Of a stretch of DNA of 64,000 nt, positions 7,925 through 17,515 are shown piece by piece. Where the stretch lies: positions 186,001 to 250,000 of the forward strand of contig NZ_JABTEL010000005.1 in the NCBI RefSeq assembly GCF_013285155.1. Reading direction: 5' to 3'. Below the pieces are notes generated by a model. That model was given only the letters and a program-made list of their open reading frames with translations, did not search any database and had not been told where the DNA came from. Origin of the DNA: Winogradskyella undariae (GTDB lineage: Bacteria > Bacteroidota > Bacteroidia > Flavobacteriales > Flavobacteriaceae). Within the stretch, counting starts at the first letter, position 1, and every line of letters starts with the position of its first letter. The position numbers were made by a program, and so were the translations under genes.

Positions 7925-10297
7925 TTAAAATTTATATGAGAAAGTACCTAATAATACACGCTTTTGCTGAGGTGTTACTGTACTCCAACCAGAAAAATAA
8001 GTTTCGTCTGTAATGTTATTTGCTTTTACACTAACTCTAAACTTACTCGTTTCATAATAAATAGAAGCGTTAAATATGGTATAAGCAGGAATATAAAAAC
8101 TACCAGTAACAGCTTTGTAATCCGTCATAGTATCATATTCAGATTGACCGTTAAACCCAGCTCCTATACCAAAGTTTTTAAAGAATTTATAGTCTGCCCA
8201 AAAGTTGTATGTGAACTCTGCACCAGATTCTCCGTAACGATTTCCTTCCAATTCAGTTGCACTAGGTGAATCTGTTATTTCAGAATCGTTGTAACTAAAC
8301 CCAGAGTGAATGTTTAAGTTAGTTATTGGGTTGGTATTTACTTCTAGCTCAACACCTTGACTGTTAACTTCTACATCTTGCGTTTTTGTTGCCCAATAAT
8401 ATGCGTTGTCTACATTAATGTTGTAATAACTTAAAGTCGCTTCTAATTTATTATTGAAAAGGTTCGATTTTGCTCCAACTTCAAATTGATTGGCTTGTTC
8501 AACATCAAAAGCTTGTAATGTTACATCTCCAGTATCGTAATCTGTAATATATTCAGGGTTGACGTAAGAAAAGCCATTTTGGTAGTTGGCAAAAATTGAT
8601 AATTCATCAATAATAGGTTGAAAAACAATTCCAAATTTTGGTGAGAATGTAGATTCTGTATATTCATTGTCATCATCAGTGTTTGTATTTCTGTCTCCTT
8701 GATAATCAAATCTATCGTAACGTACACTAGCCATTACAGATAAAGAAGGTAGAATATTAATAACATCAGAAACATATGCTCCAAATACATTTTGACGAAT
8801 ATCGCTATCTAAATAACCTAAGCCTGTTAAAGCAGCGCTTAAGTTTTCTTCGTTAATTTCTGGTTCACCATAAACTAAATCTCCATCAATATTTATAGTG
8901 TGTAAATAACCCCAATTAGAGCTATTGTTAATAATGTTATAATCTAGATAATCTGCACCAACTAATAATTTATTTTCTAAATCACCAATTTTAAAAGTAC
9001 CTGTAAAATTTTGTTGAAGATTAATTGTTTTAGTTCTCGAGTCCGTATCCTGAGCATATAAATTAAAAAGTGCATCAGAGCCATTCCATAAATAAGTATA
9101 ATACCCTAATGATTTTGCTAAACCACCTGAGATTAAGGTTTGAGAAGACCATTGGTCTGAAATTTTCCAAGCAACCTCTCCACGATAGTTTTGTGTTATG
9201 TTATTAATAGTAACATCATTACTTGTAAAAGATAAGTCTGTGTTATAATCTAACTCTTCAATAGAATTAAACGCTAACGGAGCATAACGGTTTAAGAATA
9301 AGAAAGTTTCATTAGTTTGTTCATTATCTGATGCTTCATAAGAAAAGTTAAGCGTAAGGTCATTGTTAACTTTGTAAGAAATTGAAGGGGCTATAAATAC
9401 TGATTTTTTTAAGCCAGCATCCTGAAAGCTATGTTCTTGCTGAAAACCTGTATTGATACGAAAAGATAATTTATCAGTAGGACTAACGTTAATATCTGCA
9501 TTAAATTTTGCAAAATCGTTAGAACCACCAGCAACTGTTATTTCACCACCTGTTCCGCTATGAGGTTTTTTTGTAATGATGTTTATTAAACCACCATAAG
9601 AAGTTACAGAACTACCAAACAATGTACCAGAAGGTCCTTTAATAACCTCTACACGTTCTACGTTTGAAGGGTTAATGAATCCGTTTGTAATACCCGCAAC
9701 ACCATTGACTAATTGTGGTTGTACTGCAAAACCACGACTAGAATAATAACCAGCACCATCACCACTTCTTCCTGTAGATGACCATAGTTTAGTTATACCT
9801 GCCGCATTTTTTAAGGCGTCTTCAAAAGTATTAACGGATTGAGATATTAATAATTGATTGGTAATTGTATTGTAAACCTGAGAGTTTTCAATATTTTTTA
9901 AAGGCATTTTAGAAACATAGGCACTTGTTTTTCGTGAAAATTTATTTTTTCGATTCACATCTAAAACAACTTCTTCCAAGATTTCATTTCCTTCATAAAG
10001 AATGATATTATCTAGCGTTAAGTTTTCGTTATTAGAAATTGAAAATTCAATCTCCTTTGTTTTAAATCCAATGTATGAAACTGAAAGTGTGTAATCTCCA
10101 TTTTCAATATTTGTTATTTCAAATGTTCCATTCTCGTTAGTTTGTATTCCTTTTGTGGTATTTTTAATTAATAAGTTTACACCAATCAGTGAGGTTTTGT
10201 TATTATCCGTAACTGTACCAGATAGGCTTGCGTTTTGAGCAAAACCTAGTTGTGTAAATAATATAATGAGTATTAAACTGGATAAAATATTTTTCAT
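7925..10297 (-). CDS. TonB-dependent siderophore-type receptor
   Basis: This 790-aa outer membrane receptor has a signal peptide (about residues 1-20, ending GFAQ), then a CarboxypepD-reg-like Ig domain (about 22-110) typical of Bacteroidota. A plug domain follows (about 140-245, with VERVEVIKGPSGTLFGSSV), then a 22-strand barrel ending in LGTFSYKF with the terminal Phe needed for outer membrane insertion. The plug and barrel resemble FhuE/FpvA-type siderophore receptors (YYSSRGF). Together with the PepSY gene 38 bp downstream it forms an uptake pair. A -7 element sits upstream at 10339-10346. The ligand cannot be read from sequence. Confidence 0.93.
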   Translation of the reverse strand: MKNILSSLILIILFTQLGFAQNASLSGTVTDNNKTSLIGVNLLIKNTTKGIQTNENGTFEITNIENGDYTLSVSYIGFKTKEIEFSISNNENLTLDNIILYEGNEILEEVVLDVNRKNKFSRKTSAYVSKMPLKNIENSQVYNTITNQLLISQSVNTFEDALKNAAGITKLWSSTGRSGDGAGYYSSRGFAVQPQLVNGVAGITNGFINPSNVERVEVIKGPSGTLFGSSVTSYGGLINIITKKPHSGTGGEITVAGGSNDFAKFNADINVSPTDKLSFRINTGFQQEHSFQDAGLKKSVFIAPSISYKVNNDLTLNFSYEASDNEQTNETFLFLNRYAPLAFNSIEELDYNTDLSFTSNDVTINNITQNYRGEVAWKISDQWSSQTLISGGLAKSLGYYTYLWNGSDALFNLYAQDTDSRTKTINLQQNFTGTFKIGDLENKLLVGADYLDYNIINNSSNWGYLHTINIDGDLVYGEPEINEENLSAALTGLGYLDSDIRQNVFGAYVSDVINILPSLSVMASVRYDRFDYQGDRNTNTDDDNEYTESTFSPKFGIVFQPIIDELSIFANYQNGFSYVNPEYITDYDTGDVTLQAFDVEQANQFEVGAKSNLFNNKLEATLSYYNINVDNAYYWATKTQDVEVNSQGVELEVNTNPITNLNIHSGFSYNDSEITDSPSATELEGNRYGESGAEFTYNFWADYKFFKNFGIGAGFNGQSEYDTMTDYKAVTGSFYIPAYTIFNASIYYETSKFRVSVKANNITDETYFSGWSTVTPQQKRVLLGTFSYKF

Positions 10298-10338
10298 CTT
10301 ACGCTTTATTTAGACTTAATATAAATAGTTAATTTTGG

Positions 10339-10346
10339 CAAATGTA
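10339..10346 (-). promoter_or_regulatory. -7 promoter element of the TonB receptor
   Basis: Read on the minus strand this is TACATTTG, a perfect TAnnTTTG match, about 40 bp before the start codon at 10297. Between it and the gene lies an A/T-rich imperfect inverted repeat that could be a regulator site, but I cannot assign it to Fur. Confidence 0.45.
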
Positions 10347-10540
10347 TTTATGTAATATTTATTAACCAAATTATTTATAATAAATCTAAATAATATTTTT
10401 GAAGATGAATTAAGGTCTATTAATTCCCGTGAATACTGTGTTTTTGTAAATTAAAGTATGTGAGTAATTTATAAGTAAAGATAAAAGTTTAGATCTAAGA
10501 ATGGCTTAGGTTATTTAAATGTATTAGAAAACTACTGTTG

Positions 10541-11143
10541 TTAGTTGAATTTTTTTCGAATAAAAAAGAAGATTAAGACTATTATAATTAAAATACAGAG
10601 ATATAAGAGATATGATAAATTAGGAGGCGTTTCACCAATCGCTACATTTTCCCAGCTCTCATTTTTCAAACTAATATTTAATTCGTAATTATTGGAACGG
10701 TTTAGGGTGTGTCTTTCTTTAGGAAAACCTTCTAATAAGAATATAATGATTGATGCACTACGATGAATATCTTTAAATAATTTATTATTAATGTAAATAG
10801 AATTAACAGTTTTTGGTAGTCCAATAATTTCAGTGACTAATTTAGTTTCGTGACCTAAATATACTTTTGGATTCTTAAACTGTAAAGTGTCTGTTTTATT
10901 TATAATAATAGAAAAATTATTATAAAAATGTTCAATTACTAAGTTTTGAAAATCTTTAGGTGATTTATAGGCACCTTCTCCATTAACGTAATTTACTTCC
11001 TGTTGAAAAGCGGTTAGTGAGGTGTTGACTTGTAAAATGATTTGTCCACTTTCCGTTTTAGAAATAATAATATTAGAAAAATCAGGACTGTGAGCAAAAA
11101 TAAAATTGCTCACCAACATACAGCAAAAAATAAGTATTTTCAT
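10541..11143 (-). CDS. Exported protein with C-terminal membrane anchor, function unknown
   Basis: I start this 200-aa protein at ATG 11143, which gives a clean signal peptide (MKILIFCCMLVSNFIFA) and no overlap with the gene upstream. ATG 11170 and 11164 are in-frame alternatives that would overlap it. After the signal comes a periplasmic domain of about 150 residues beginning HSPDFSNIIISK. A C-terminal helix (LLYLCILIIIVLIFFFI) and a basic RKKFN tail follow. The layout resembles the exported domain of HupE/UreJ-like metal-related proteins, but the multi-helix part is absent and I do not assign it. It lies directly after the YHYH lipoprotein gene and is probably co-transcribed and translationally coupled. 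Confidence 0.75.
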   Translation of the reverse strand: MKILIFCCMLVSNFIFAHSPDFSNIIISKTESGQIILQVNTSLTAFQQEVNYVNGEGAYKSPKDFQNLVIEHFYNNFSIIINKTDTLQFKNPKVYLGHETKLVTEIIGLPKTVNSIYINNKLFKDIHRSASIIIFLLEGFPKERHTLNRSNNYELNISLKNESWENVAIGETPPNLSYLLYLCILIIIVLIFFFIRKKFN

Positions 11144-11153
11144 TAAAGGAATT

Positions 11154-12233
11154 CTATAAAGCATATTCACCTCGTAAGCCGTCTATAAAATTGTTGTTTC
11201 CTGCTTTATCTACATGGTAATGGTATCCTCTAATGGTATCATAATGACCTCTAGATTCATCTAAATCGGAGTGTTCATTTCCATTTTTATCTGTATTTTC
11301 AAAAATACCGTAACCGTCAAAGGCATACCCAATCATTGCAGCATGTTTATCTTCTTGCTCTATTTTTGTAGAAATACCTGTTGCAGCATGGTAATGGTAA
11401 CCTTCGTGCAGATTGATGTGTCCGCCTGCATCATCAAAAGGTGCTAAAGTATATGCGCTTAAGATGTTATCTACAGGAGCGGGAGCATTAAAAATTACAC
11501 CATTAAACGCTAAGCCTCTATTAGATGGCATTGTTGAATTATTTTGTGGTGGACCAGCATGTCCTTCTGGTCTTTCAGGTCTTTCTCCATTTTTAGGTCT
11601 TTCATGTCCTGGAGGTGGTCCCCCTAGACCTCCACCACCTTGAGGGCCTCTAGAAAAACTGTAAGCCGATTTTGCTTTCTTCGGAGTTATAGGAATGTAG
11701 TAAGTGTGCGTTATTCCGGTTACATAAGACGGTAAGCATTCTACACAATAATTTTGATATTCTTCTCCTACATTAGGGTTTGCTGCATCTTCGCATTCTT
11801 GTTTTGTGCTTGTTTTTGTAATTTTACCAGTTTCTTGGTCGTATAACATCCAAGTATCATCGTCATAAAAAGTAGCTAAGTTTTTAACAAACGTACCATC
11901 TACATCATAGACTTTTCCATCACTTAACCAAATGCCACCTGCTGAAGCATCGTCTGATATGTTATCTGGACACCATGGTCCCATATCATGATCTGTGGGT
12001 ACTGAGGTCACAACAATTTTATAGCAATCAGCAGTAGTACCATCAGAAAGTTCTCTGCTTTCAATTGTAATAGGTTCCACTAATCCTTCTTTTAAAAAGT
12101 TATCACTTTTAACGGCTATAACAACTTCATCTTCTGATGTAGTAGATCCTGTGCTAGAAACATTGTTTTTACAGGCAGAAAAGATGGCTAATAATGATCC
12201 TATTGCAAGGATTTTAAAATGATTTTTTATCAT
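11154..12233 (-). CDS. YHYH-domain lipoprotein
   Basis: The 359-aa protein has a lipoprotein signal with lipobox FSAC (Cys at about 20). The YHYH family is named for its YHYH tetrapeptide; here it occurs twice, in HEGYHYHAATG and in RGYHYHVDKAG. Further features are a CVECLPSY Cys pair, a low-complexity Gly/Pro/Arg/Glu segment (about residues 195-235, GGGLGGPPPGHERPKNGERP) and a C-terminal DGLRGEYAL. The paired His clusters suggest metal binding, but the biochemical function of YHYH proteins is not established to my knowledge. It sits in a minus-strand block with a TonB receptor and PepSY protein. The promoter region carries repeats at 12243-12293. Confidence 0.85.
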   Translation of the reverse strand: MIKNHFKILAIGSLLAIFSACKNNVSSTGSTTSEDEVVIAVKSDNFLKEGLVEPITIESRELSDGTTADCYKIVVTSVPTDHDMGPWCPDNISDDASAGGIWLSDGKVYDVDGTFVKNLATFYDDDTWMLYDQETGKITKTSTKQECEDAANPNVGEEYQNYCVECLPSYVTGITHTYYIPITPKKAKSAYSFSRGPQGGGGLGGPPPGHERPKNGERPERPEGHAGPPQNNSTMPSNRGLAFNGVIFNAPAPVDNILSAYTLAPFDDAGGHINLHEGYHYHAATGISTKIEQEDKHAAMIGYAFDGYGIFENTDKNGNEHSDLDESRGHYDTIRGYHYHVDKAGNNNFIDGLRGEYAL

Positions 12234-12242
12234 AATAATAGT

Positions 12243-12293
12243 GTTTTAAGTGATGATGCGTAAATATAAAACATCACTTTACTTGTTTTAAGT
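12243..12293 (-). promoter_or_regulatory. Repeat-rich candidate operator upstream of the YHYH gene
   Basis: The site contains a perfect 8-bp inverted repeat (AAGTGATG at 12248-12255, CATCACTT at 12272-12279). It also contains a direct repeat GTTTTAAGT (12243-12251 and 12285-12293). It starts 10 bp before the YHYH start codon, a normal place for a regulator site. No regulator gene is adjacent, so the binding protein is unknown. Confidence 0.4.
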
Positions 12294-12362
12294 AATAATT
12301 ATCGAAAGTTAGTTTAAATATTTTAGAGCGTAAAATAATTAGAAATGATACCGCATTATATT

Positions 12363-12929
12363 TTAATCCTCACTTCCCCATGGAGCGCTTGGTGTTTCAA
12401 TTGTTTTAGTTAAATCAAATTGAACTGTAAATAATCGGTCAGATCCTATGCGACGAAGGTTGTACGTTAGGCTTGTTTCATCTATAGTAAACCACCAAAT
12501 ATTTGTTGACGCTGCTGGTAAAATAGTTGAAGTATGTTGATCAGCAGGAAACATTTGAAGATTTGGTAGTCCTTCATTTGCACTTGTGCCACCATATTGA
12601 GTTAGTTTTTCTTCAGAACCATCTTCATGACGATGATCGTGTTTTAAGCTCATTATCTTATCTGCATTCATTTGTAAAACCCAGGTTCGCGATTTATTTT
12701 CACCTACAAAAAAAGGAATTCTAATTGTATTGGTTTCGCAAGATCGCACATGCATCACTAATTTTTCACCTGTAAAACCGTCACCTTCAGCACCGCCTGC
12801 CGTAATTTTACCTTGGTATGCTTTTCCACAATGTATTTCTAGTTGTTTCCAGAATTTTTCTGAACTAGTTTGTTCTTGGGCTATAATGTATAGCGGTAAT
12901 AATAGGATGATATAGATTAAGGTTTTCAT
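12363..12929 (-). CDS. Secreted protein of unknown function
   Basis: The 188-aa protein has a signal peptide (MKTLIYIILLLPLYIIAQ). The mature part holds two Cys (HCGKAYQG and RSCETNT) that could form a disulfide, a HDHRHEDGS His-rich stretch, and a C-terminal beta-rich region (IWWFTIDETSLTYNLRRIG). I recognise it as a widespread type of uncharacterised secreted protein but know no function. It lies upstream of the YHYH gene on the same strand, 129 bp away, across the repeat-rich operator, so it may be a separate transcript. The His cluster fits the metal theme of the block only loosely. Confidence 0.75.
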   Translation of the reverse strand: MKTLIYIILLLPLYIIAQEQTSSEKFWKQLEIHCGKAYQGKITAGGAEGDGFTGEKLVMHVRSCETNTIRIPFFVGENKSRTWVLQMNADKIMSLKHDHRHEDGSEEKLTQYGGTSANEGLPNLQMFPADQHTSTILPAASTNIWWFTIDETSLTYNLRRIGSDRLFTVQFDLTKTIETPSAPWGSED

Positions 12930-13110
12930 GATATTTCTTTAGATTTATGTACTAGTTTTATCTCACAGTTAAACATACAAAATTAACTTTATGGAGACTA
13001 ATTAATTCTTTAGGCCAAACGCAAAATAAAATGATAAATGCATTCAGAATCAAAGCATATAAAAGCTGATATAATGAATGTTTTTTATTTCAATTTAAAA
13101 TATAAGTATA

Positions 13111-13908
13111 ATGAAAAAAGTTTTACAAATAGGTAATGGTATTGCTCTAGTTGCAACAATAGTTATTAATTACCTGTCTAATACAGGGCTATTAAATAAC
13201 ACTACAATAGGTGAAGTTTCTAATAGCTATAAATCATTATTTACACCTGCAGGTTATACATTTGCTATTTGGGGAATAATTTATCTGTTACTTCTAGGTT
13301 TTGCTATTTATCAAGGTAGAAGTTTATTTGTGAAAGTTAAGAACGATGATTTTGTGTTAAAAACAGGATGGTGGTTTATATGGTCTTGTCTTTTTAATTC
13401 ACTTTGGGTATTTGCTTGGATTTATGAATACACAGGTGTGTCTTGTATCTTTATTTTTTTATTGCTCTTTTCGCTATTAAAAATTGTAATGAATAATAGA
13501 ATGGAATTAGATGATGAACCGTTTCCTATCATTGCTTTTGTTTGGTGGCCGTTTATTATTTATTCAGGTTGGGTTACTGTGGCAAGTATTGCTAATGTTT
13601 CTACTTATTTAATAAAAATAGATTGGAGTGGTTTAGGGTACGCTCATATAACTTGGACAATTGTAATGATTTTTATAGCTGTAGTTATTAATTTACTAGT
13701 GACTTGGAAACGAAATATGAGAGAGTTTGCTCTAGTTGGTGCTTGGGCGTTAATAGGTATAGGGAATGCTAATAAATTAACAGTAGAGACTATTACGTAT
13801 GTTGCTTTTGTGAGTGCAGCGATTTTAATTATTAGCAGCGCTATTCATGCTTTTAAAAATCATGAGACGAATCCTCTTCTTAAACTTAAACAATGGCGTA
13901 AATCATAG
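13111..13908 (+). CDS. TspO/MBR-like tryptophan-rich membrane protein
   Basis: This 265-aa polytopic protein has about eight hydrophobic helices rich in Trp (FAIWGIIYLLLL, TGWWFIWSCLFNSLWVFAWIYEY, FVWWPFIIYSGWVTVASIAN, HITWTIVMIF). The spacing FTPAGYTFAIWGIIY resembles the PxGxxFxxxWxxLY segment of TspO. TspO proteins bind porphyrins or sterols, but these longer Bacteroidota relatives (usually 5 helices in TspO proper) are not characterised. It stands alone, 181 bp after the divergent secreted gene. No terminator was seen. Confidence 0.75.
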   Translation: MKKVLQIGNGIALVATIVINYLSNTGLLNNTTIGEVSNSYKSLFTPAGYTFAIWGIIYLLLLGFAIYQGRSLFVKVKNDDFVLKTGWWFIWSCLFNSLWVFAWIYEYTGVSCIFIFLLLFSLLKIVMNNRMELDDEPFPIIAFVWWPFIIYSGWVTVASIANVSTYLIKIDWSGLGYAHITWTIVMIFIAVVINLLVTWKRNMREFALVGAWALIGIGNANKLTVETITYVAFVSAAILIISSAIHAFKNHETNPLLKLKQWRKS

Positions 13909-13939
13909 TATTTGCAATAAAATGGGGTATTTCGTCGAG

Positions 13940-13964
13940 TTGGGACAAAATAACTGTAACTTCG
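13940..13964 (+). promoter_or_regulatory. Promoter of the rhlE operon
   Basis: TTG at 13940-13942 and TAACTTCG at 13957-13964 (consensus TAnnTTTG with one change) precede a leader of about 50 nt containing GGAG. The spacing is shorter than the usual 20 bp, so confidence is modest. Confidence 0.4.
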
Positions 13965-14019
13965 CACCTAATTAAAGGAGTGACCTAAATAAATAGCGTT
14001 TGCTTCATAAACACTATTT

Positions 14020-15309
14020 ATGTCATTTAAATCATTGGGCCTTTCTGAGCCTATACTTAAAGCTATCCAAAAAAAAGGATACGAAACACCTTCACCAATC
14101 CAAGCAAAAGCAATTCCTCCAGTATTAGAAGGAAAAGATGTTTTAGCTTCAGCACAAACAGGAACAGGGAAAACAGCAGGTTTTACTTTACCGTTACTTC
14201 ATAATCTTTCTACTAATGGTTCTGAGCAACGACACAGACCAATTAGAGCTTTAGTTTTAACGCCAACACGTGAGTTAGCAGCACAAGTTCATGCTAATGT
14301 AAAAGAATATAGTGAGTTTCTAAATATTAGAAGTACTGTAATATTTGGTGGTGTAAATCAGAAACCACAAGTTAATAAATTAAGTCAAGGAATCGATGTT
14401 TTAGTCGCAACTCCAGGACGTTTATTAGATTTAGAAAGTCAAGGTTTATTATCATTAAAACATGTTGAAATATTTGTTTTAGATGAAGCAGACCGTATGT
14501 TAGATATGGGTTTTTTACGCGATATAGAACGTGTAATGAAACTAATACCTAAAAAGAGACAAAACCTTATGTTCTCGGCAACGTTCTCTAAGGATATTAA
14601 AAAATTAGCCTATTCTATTCTTAATAATCCTGTTCAAGTTGAGGCTACGCCAGAAAATACAGCTGTTGAGGTTATTGAGCAGAAAGTATATCGTGTTGCT
14701 AAAGGAAAGAAAACCGGACTTATTATTAAGTTGATTTCTGAAGGTGACTGGAAACAAGTTTTAGTATTTACTAGAACAAAACATGGTGCTAACAACCTTT
14801 GTAAAAAGATGATTAGTGCAGGGATTACTGCTGCCGCTATTCATGGAAATAAAAGTCAAGGAGCTAGAACAAAAGCTTTAGCCGGATTTAAAAATGGTTC
14901 TATTAGAGTTTTAGTGGCTACTGATATTGCAGCTAGAGGTTTAGATATTCCGTTATTACCACATGTTATCAATTTTGAATTGCCTAATATTTCTGAAGAC
15001 TACGTTCATAGAATTGGTAGAACAGGTAGAGCAGGAGCTAGCGGACAAGCTATTTCTTTAGTAAGTGCAGATGAAACTACTTTCTTACGCGATATTCAGA
15101 AGTTGATTGGTATGAAGATTGAAGTTGAAATCGTTGAGGGTTTTGAACCCGATCCGAATGCTTCAACTGAACCTATAAAACCAGGTCAGAATAGAAATCA
15201 AGGTCGTGGTAGAGGTTCTAATTCAAGAAACTCTGGTAAGCCTAAAAGTTCAAGTTCAGATCGAAATAAGAGTAAAAGTCGTAGTCGAAGTAATGACAGT
15301 AGACGTTAA
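14020..15309 (+). CDS. rhlE: DEAD-box RNA helicase, RhlE type
   Basis: The 429-aa protein carries the helicase motifs in order: Q motif ([10 protein letters not shown], about 25-34), I AQTGTGKT, Ia PTRELA, II DEAD ([13 protein letters not shown]), [17 protein letters not shown] and [12 protein letters not shown] basic, disordered tail (about 375-429) rich in Arg, Ser, Asn and Lys ends RSNDSRR and likely binds RNA. RhlE-type helicases remodel rRNA and mRNA structure, often in the cold. Three bases separate it from the next small gene, and a VF530 gene follows, which suggests one operon. Confidence 0.95.
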   Translation: MSFKSLGLSEPILKAIQKKGYETPSPIQAKAIPPVLEGKDVLASAQTGTGKTAGFTLPLLHNLSTNGSEQRHRPIRALVLTPTRELAAQVHANVKEYSEFLNIRSTVIFGGVNQKPQVNKLSQGIDVLVATPGRLLDLESQGLLSLKHVEIFVLDEADRMLDMGFLRDIERVMKLIPKKRQNLMFSATFSKDIKKLAYSILNNPVQVEATPENTAVEVIEQKVYRVAKGKKTGLIIKLISEGDWKQVLVFTRTKHGANNLCKKMISAGITAAAIHGNKSQGARTKALAGFKNGSIRVLVATDIAARGLDIPLLPHVINFELPNISEDYVHRIGRTGRAGASGQAISLVSADETTFLRDIQKLIGMKIEVEIVEGFEPDPNASTEPIKPGQNRNQGRGRGSNSRNSGKPKSSSSDRNKSKSRSRSNDSRR

Positions 15310-15312
15310 TAT

Positions 15313-15528
15313 ATGACTTCTGATTTAAAAAATACCATACTAGAAGTATGTGATAAAAAAATAGCACAAAAGGGAACCAATGTTGGGGTTTCCTTTTATG
15401 CTTTTTTTAAAAATAAAAATGACAATCCTGTATTATTGATGGAAGCAGCAACTTGGTGGATAAAAACACATCAGTTAAATCATTTTGAAAAAGCAGTTAA
15501 GATTAAAGAATTAGTTAAAACTCTATAA
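15313..15528 (+). CDS. Small conserved protein, DUF6500-like
   Basis: This 71-aa protein starts at ATG 15313, three bases after the helicase stop. It contains [22 protein letters not shown] and [24 protein letters not shown], which I associate from memory with the DUF6500 family; I cannot confirm this here. No signal peptide or membrane segment is present and no function is known. The very tight spacing on both sides indicates translation from the helicase mRNA. Confidence 0.75.
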   Translation: MTSDLKNTILEVCDKKIAQKGTNVGVSFYAFFKNKNDNPVLLMEAATWWIKTHQLNHFEKAVKIKELVKTL

Positions 15529-15529
15529 T

Positions 15530-15760
15530 TTGTCTACACAACTCAATAATCCGCTTCACGGAATAAAACTAGAGCAAATCATTACAGATTTACAGGCTCA
15601 TTACGGTTGGGAATACATGGGGTACGAGATTAAGATCCGTTGCTTTACAGATAATCCTTCTATAAAATCTAGCTTAAAATTTTTACGACGTACGCCTTGG
15701 GCTAGAACTAAGGTTGAACAGATGTATTTAAGTTATTTAAAGAAAAATAAAAAAGATTAG
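15530..15760 (+). CDS. VF530-like small DNA-binding protein (TTG start)
   Basis: The 76-aa product matches the VF530 (DUF2132) family: [22 protein letters not shown] and [17 protein letters not shown] are characteristic. The Vibrio fischeri member has a solved fold and is described as a putative DNA-binding protein. There is no ATG before the conserved region; the only sensible start is TTG 15530, one base after the preceding stop. That points to translational coupling with the upstream gene. The stop overlaps the stop of the convergent gene by 4 bp. Confidence 0.85.
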   Translation: MSTQLNNPLHGIKLEQIITDLQAHYGWEYMGYEIKIRCFTDNPSIKSSLKFLRRTPWARTKVEQMYLSYLKKNKKD

Positions 15761-16416
15761 TTTTCCTCTTCTTCAAACGGAATTACTACAGCATCAAATT
15801 CTGCATCTTTAAATTCGTCTCTACTCATCCAATATTCAGATGTAGTTAGAATGTATGAGTTTTCTCCTGTAGCCGTTAAATCCCAAATAATAGATTCAGA
15901 TTCATCAAAAGCTTCTTCACCTGCAAGTTGACTAGAGAATAACCTTTTGATAACATTGTTATTGGCTAGTGTTTTTTCAAATGATTTTAAAATAACTTCC
16001 TTGGTGATGTCTTCGTTTGGAGTAATTTCAAATTCTATTACTGTAGCTTTTGTATTTGGAAATGTTCCATTGTAAGCTTTGTGTAATAACTGATTAATGT
16101 TATAAAGTTGGTGATGTAGTGAAATATCGGGATACTCTTCAGATATCTTATCGAGTAACATTTCGTGAGAAAGCTGATCGATTTGATTCTCATTCAGTTG
16201 TTCAGATAGCTTATATTCTAAAACAATTGCAGCAGCTTCATTGGGTTCAAAATCAGATATAGCCATCGCTAAGAATTCTAATAATTCTTGTTCTGTAGCA
16301 TTTGATATGTCTTCTAATCCAAATTTTTCTAATAAAGTACGATAGTCTTCAGTACTCCAAGCATTTTTTAATTTTTCTACTGTTTTTACGCTATTAATAA
16401 TTATATGGTATTTCAT
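15757..16416 (-). CDS. Conserved protein of unknown function, coupled to YitT gene
   Basis: The 219-aa soluble protein is acidic (C-terminal FEEEEN). It has an N-terminal helical part ([26 protein letters not shown]) and a C-terminal alpha/beta part ([26 protein letters not shown]). No signal peptide, membrane segment or catalytic motif was found. It overlaps the end of the YitT-family gene by 4 bp, the usual sign of translational coupling, so it probably acts with or is dosed with that membrane protein. I do not recognise the family. Confidence 0.75.
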   Translation of the reverse strand: MKYHIIINSVKTVEKLKNAWSTEDYRTLLEKFGLEDISNATEQELLEFLAMAISDFEPNEAAAIVLEYKLSEQLNENQIDQLSHEMLLDKISEEYPDISLHHQLYNINQLLHKAYNGTFPNTKATVIEFEITPNEDITKEVILKSFEKTLANNNVIKRLFSSQLAGEEAFDESESIIWDLTATGENSYILTTSEYWMSRDEFKDAEFDAVVIPFEEEEN

Positions 16417-17303
16417 AATTTACCTAATTTTTTACCTTTTTTCTTATCTATATAATGCCGTAGCACTCCACCTTTAACATTGTTCACATCAAATTCAACA
16501 ATGAAAGCTTTATCATCTATTTCTTCAATTATTCGGTGCATTTTTTTAATATCAATTCTATTGATAATAGTGTGGATGATATCAAAATCTTGCTGAGATC
16601 CATTACTCCCAAATCCTTTAGAGCCCTTATAGGTTGTTAAGCCTACACCAAGTTCTATCATAATGGCATGTTTTATTTTTGCATAGTCGTTAGAGACGAT
16701 GGTAACCCCAATAAAGTCTTCAAATCCTTCAATAGTTAAATCTGTCACTTTTGCGGTTACAATGTAAGTAAGGATAGAGTAGAGGGCTGTTTCTACAGAA
16801 ACAACTAAAGCTGTGATACTAAACAAAACAATATTGAACATTAGGATGACTCTACCGATACTTAATCCAAATTTATCATTGAGATAGATTCCTAAAATTT
16901 CAGATCCATCTAAAACGGCTCCGTTTCTGATGGCAATTCCTATTCCTCCTCCTAGGCACAATCCACCAAAGATGGAAATAAGTAATTTATCATCTGTGAT
17001 AGTGTCATAATCTCCAAAATGAATTAATAGAGCAAAGCTTAAAATACTAAGTATTGATTTAATGACAATGCGTTTAGAAACGGTATAATATCCTAGAATT
17101 AAAAATGGTAAACTGAAAATGACTAACAGCATTGATATATCTACACCAATAAGTCTGTTGACTAATAGTGCTATCCCGGTAACTCCTCCATCCATAAAAC
17201 CATTAGGTAATAAAAAAGCTTTTAAGCCAACGCTAGCTAATACAATACCAAGCGCAATTTGACCATATTCTGAGAAAAAATTATAAGTTTTGGAGTGTTT
17301 CAA
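16413..17303 (-). CDS. YitT family membrane protein (DUF161 + DUF2179)
   Basis: The 296-aa protein has five to six membrane helices in the first 200 residues (YGQIALGIVLASVGLKAFLLP, FMDGGVTGIALLVNRLIG). A cytoplasmic C-terminal DUF2179 domain of about 80 residues follows (YKGSKGFGSNGSQQDFDIIHTI to GGVLRHYI). YitT proteins are common in Firmicutes and Bacteroidota and lack a proven transport substrate. Length and domain order are normal. Its 3' end overlaps the next gene by 4 bp. Confidence 0.92.
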   Translation of the reverse strand: MKHSKTYNFFSEYGQIALGIVLASVGLKAFLLPNGFMDGGVTGIALLVNRLIGVDISMLLVIFSLPFLILGYYTVSKRIVIKSILSILSFALLIHFGDYDTITDDKLLISIFGGLCLGGGIGIAIRNGAVLDGSEILGIYLNDKFGLSIGRVILMFNIVLFSITALVVSVETALYSILTYIVTAKVTDLTIEGFEDFIGVTIVSNDYAKIKHAIMIELGVGLTTYKGSKGFGSNGSQQDFDIIHTIINRIDIKKMHRIIEEIDDKAFIVEFDVNNVKGGVLRHYIDKKKGKKLGKL

Positions 17304-17515
17304 GTTTTTGTTTTTTATTGGAGTAAAAGTTACAAAAACGATTTAAAATAGAATTGTTTTATCTCTAGTTTTTAGAGGATTAAACGTGTTTTTTAATTCC
17401 TAATTTATTTAATTTTTTTAATGATTAATAAGGGGTTTTTAGCAGCTTATTGAGAAATTAAAAAAATAGATGGTGTAAATTGTATTATAAGAATTGCACG
17501 AGTATGTAAGCTAAA

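Noticed and set aside
11413..11643. Plus-strand frame opposite the YHYH gene
   Set aside because: Pro/Gly-rich product is the mirror of the low-complexity segment of the YHYH lipoprotein; no independent signals.
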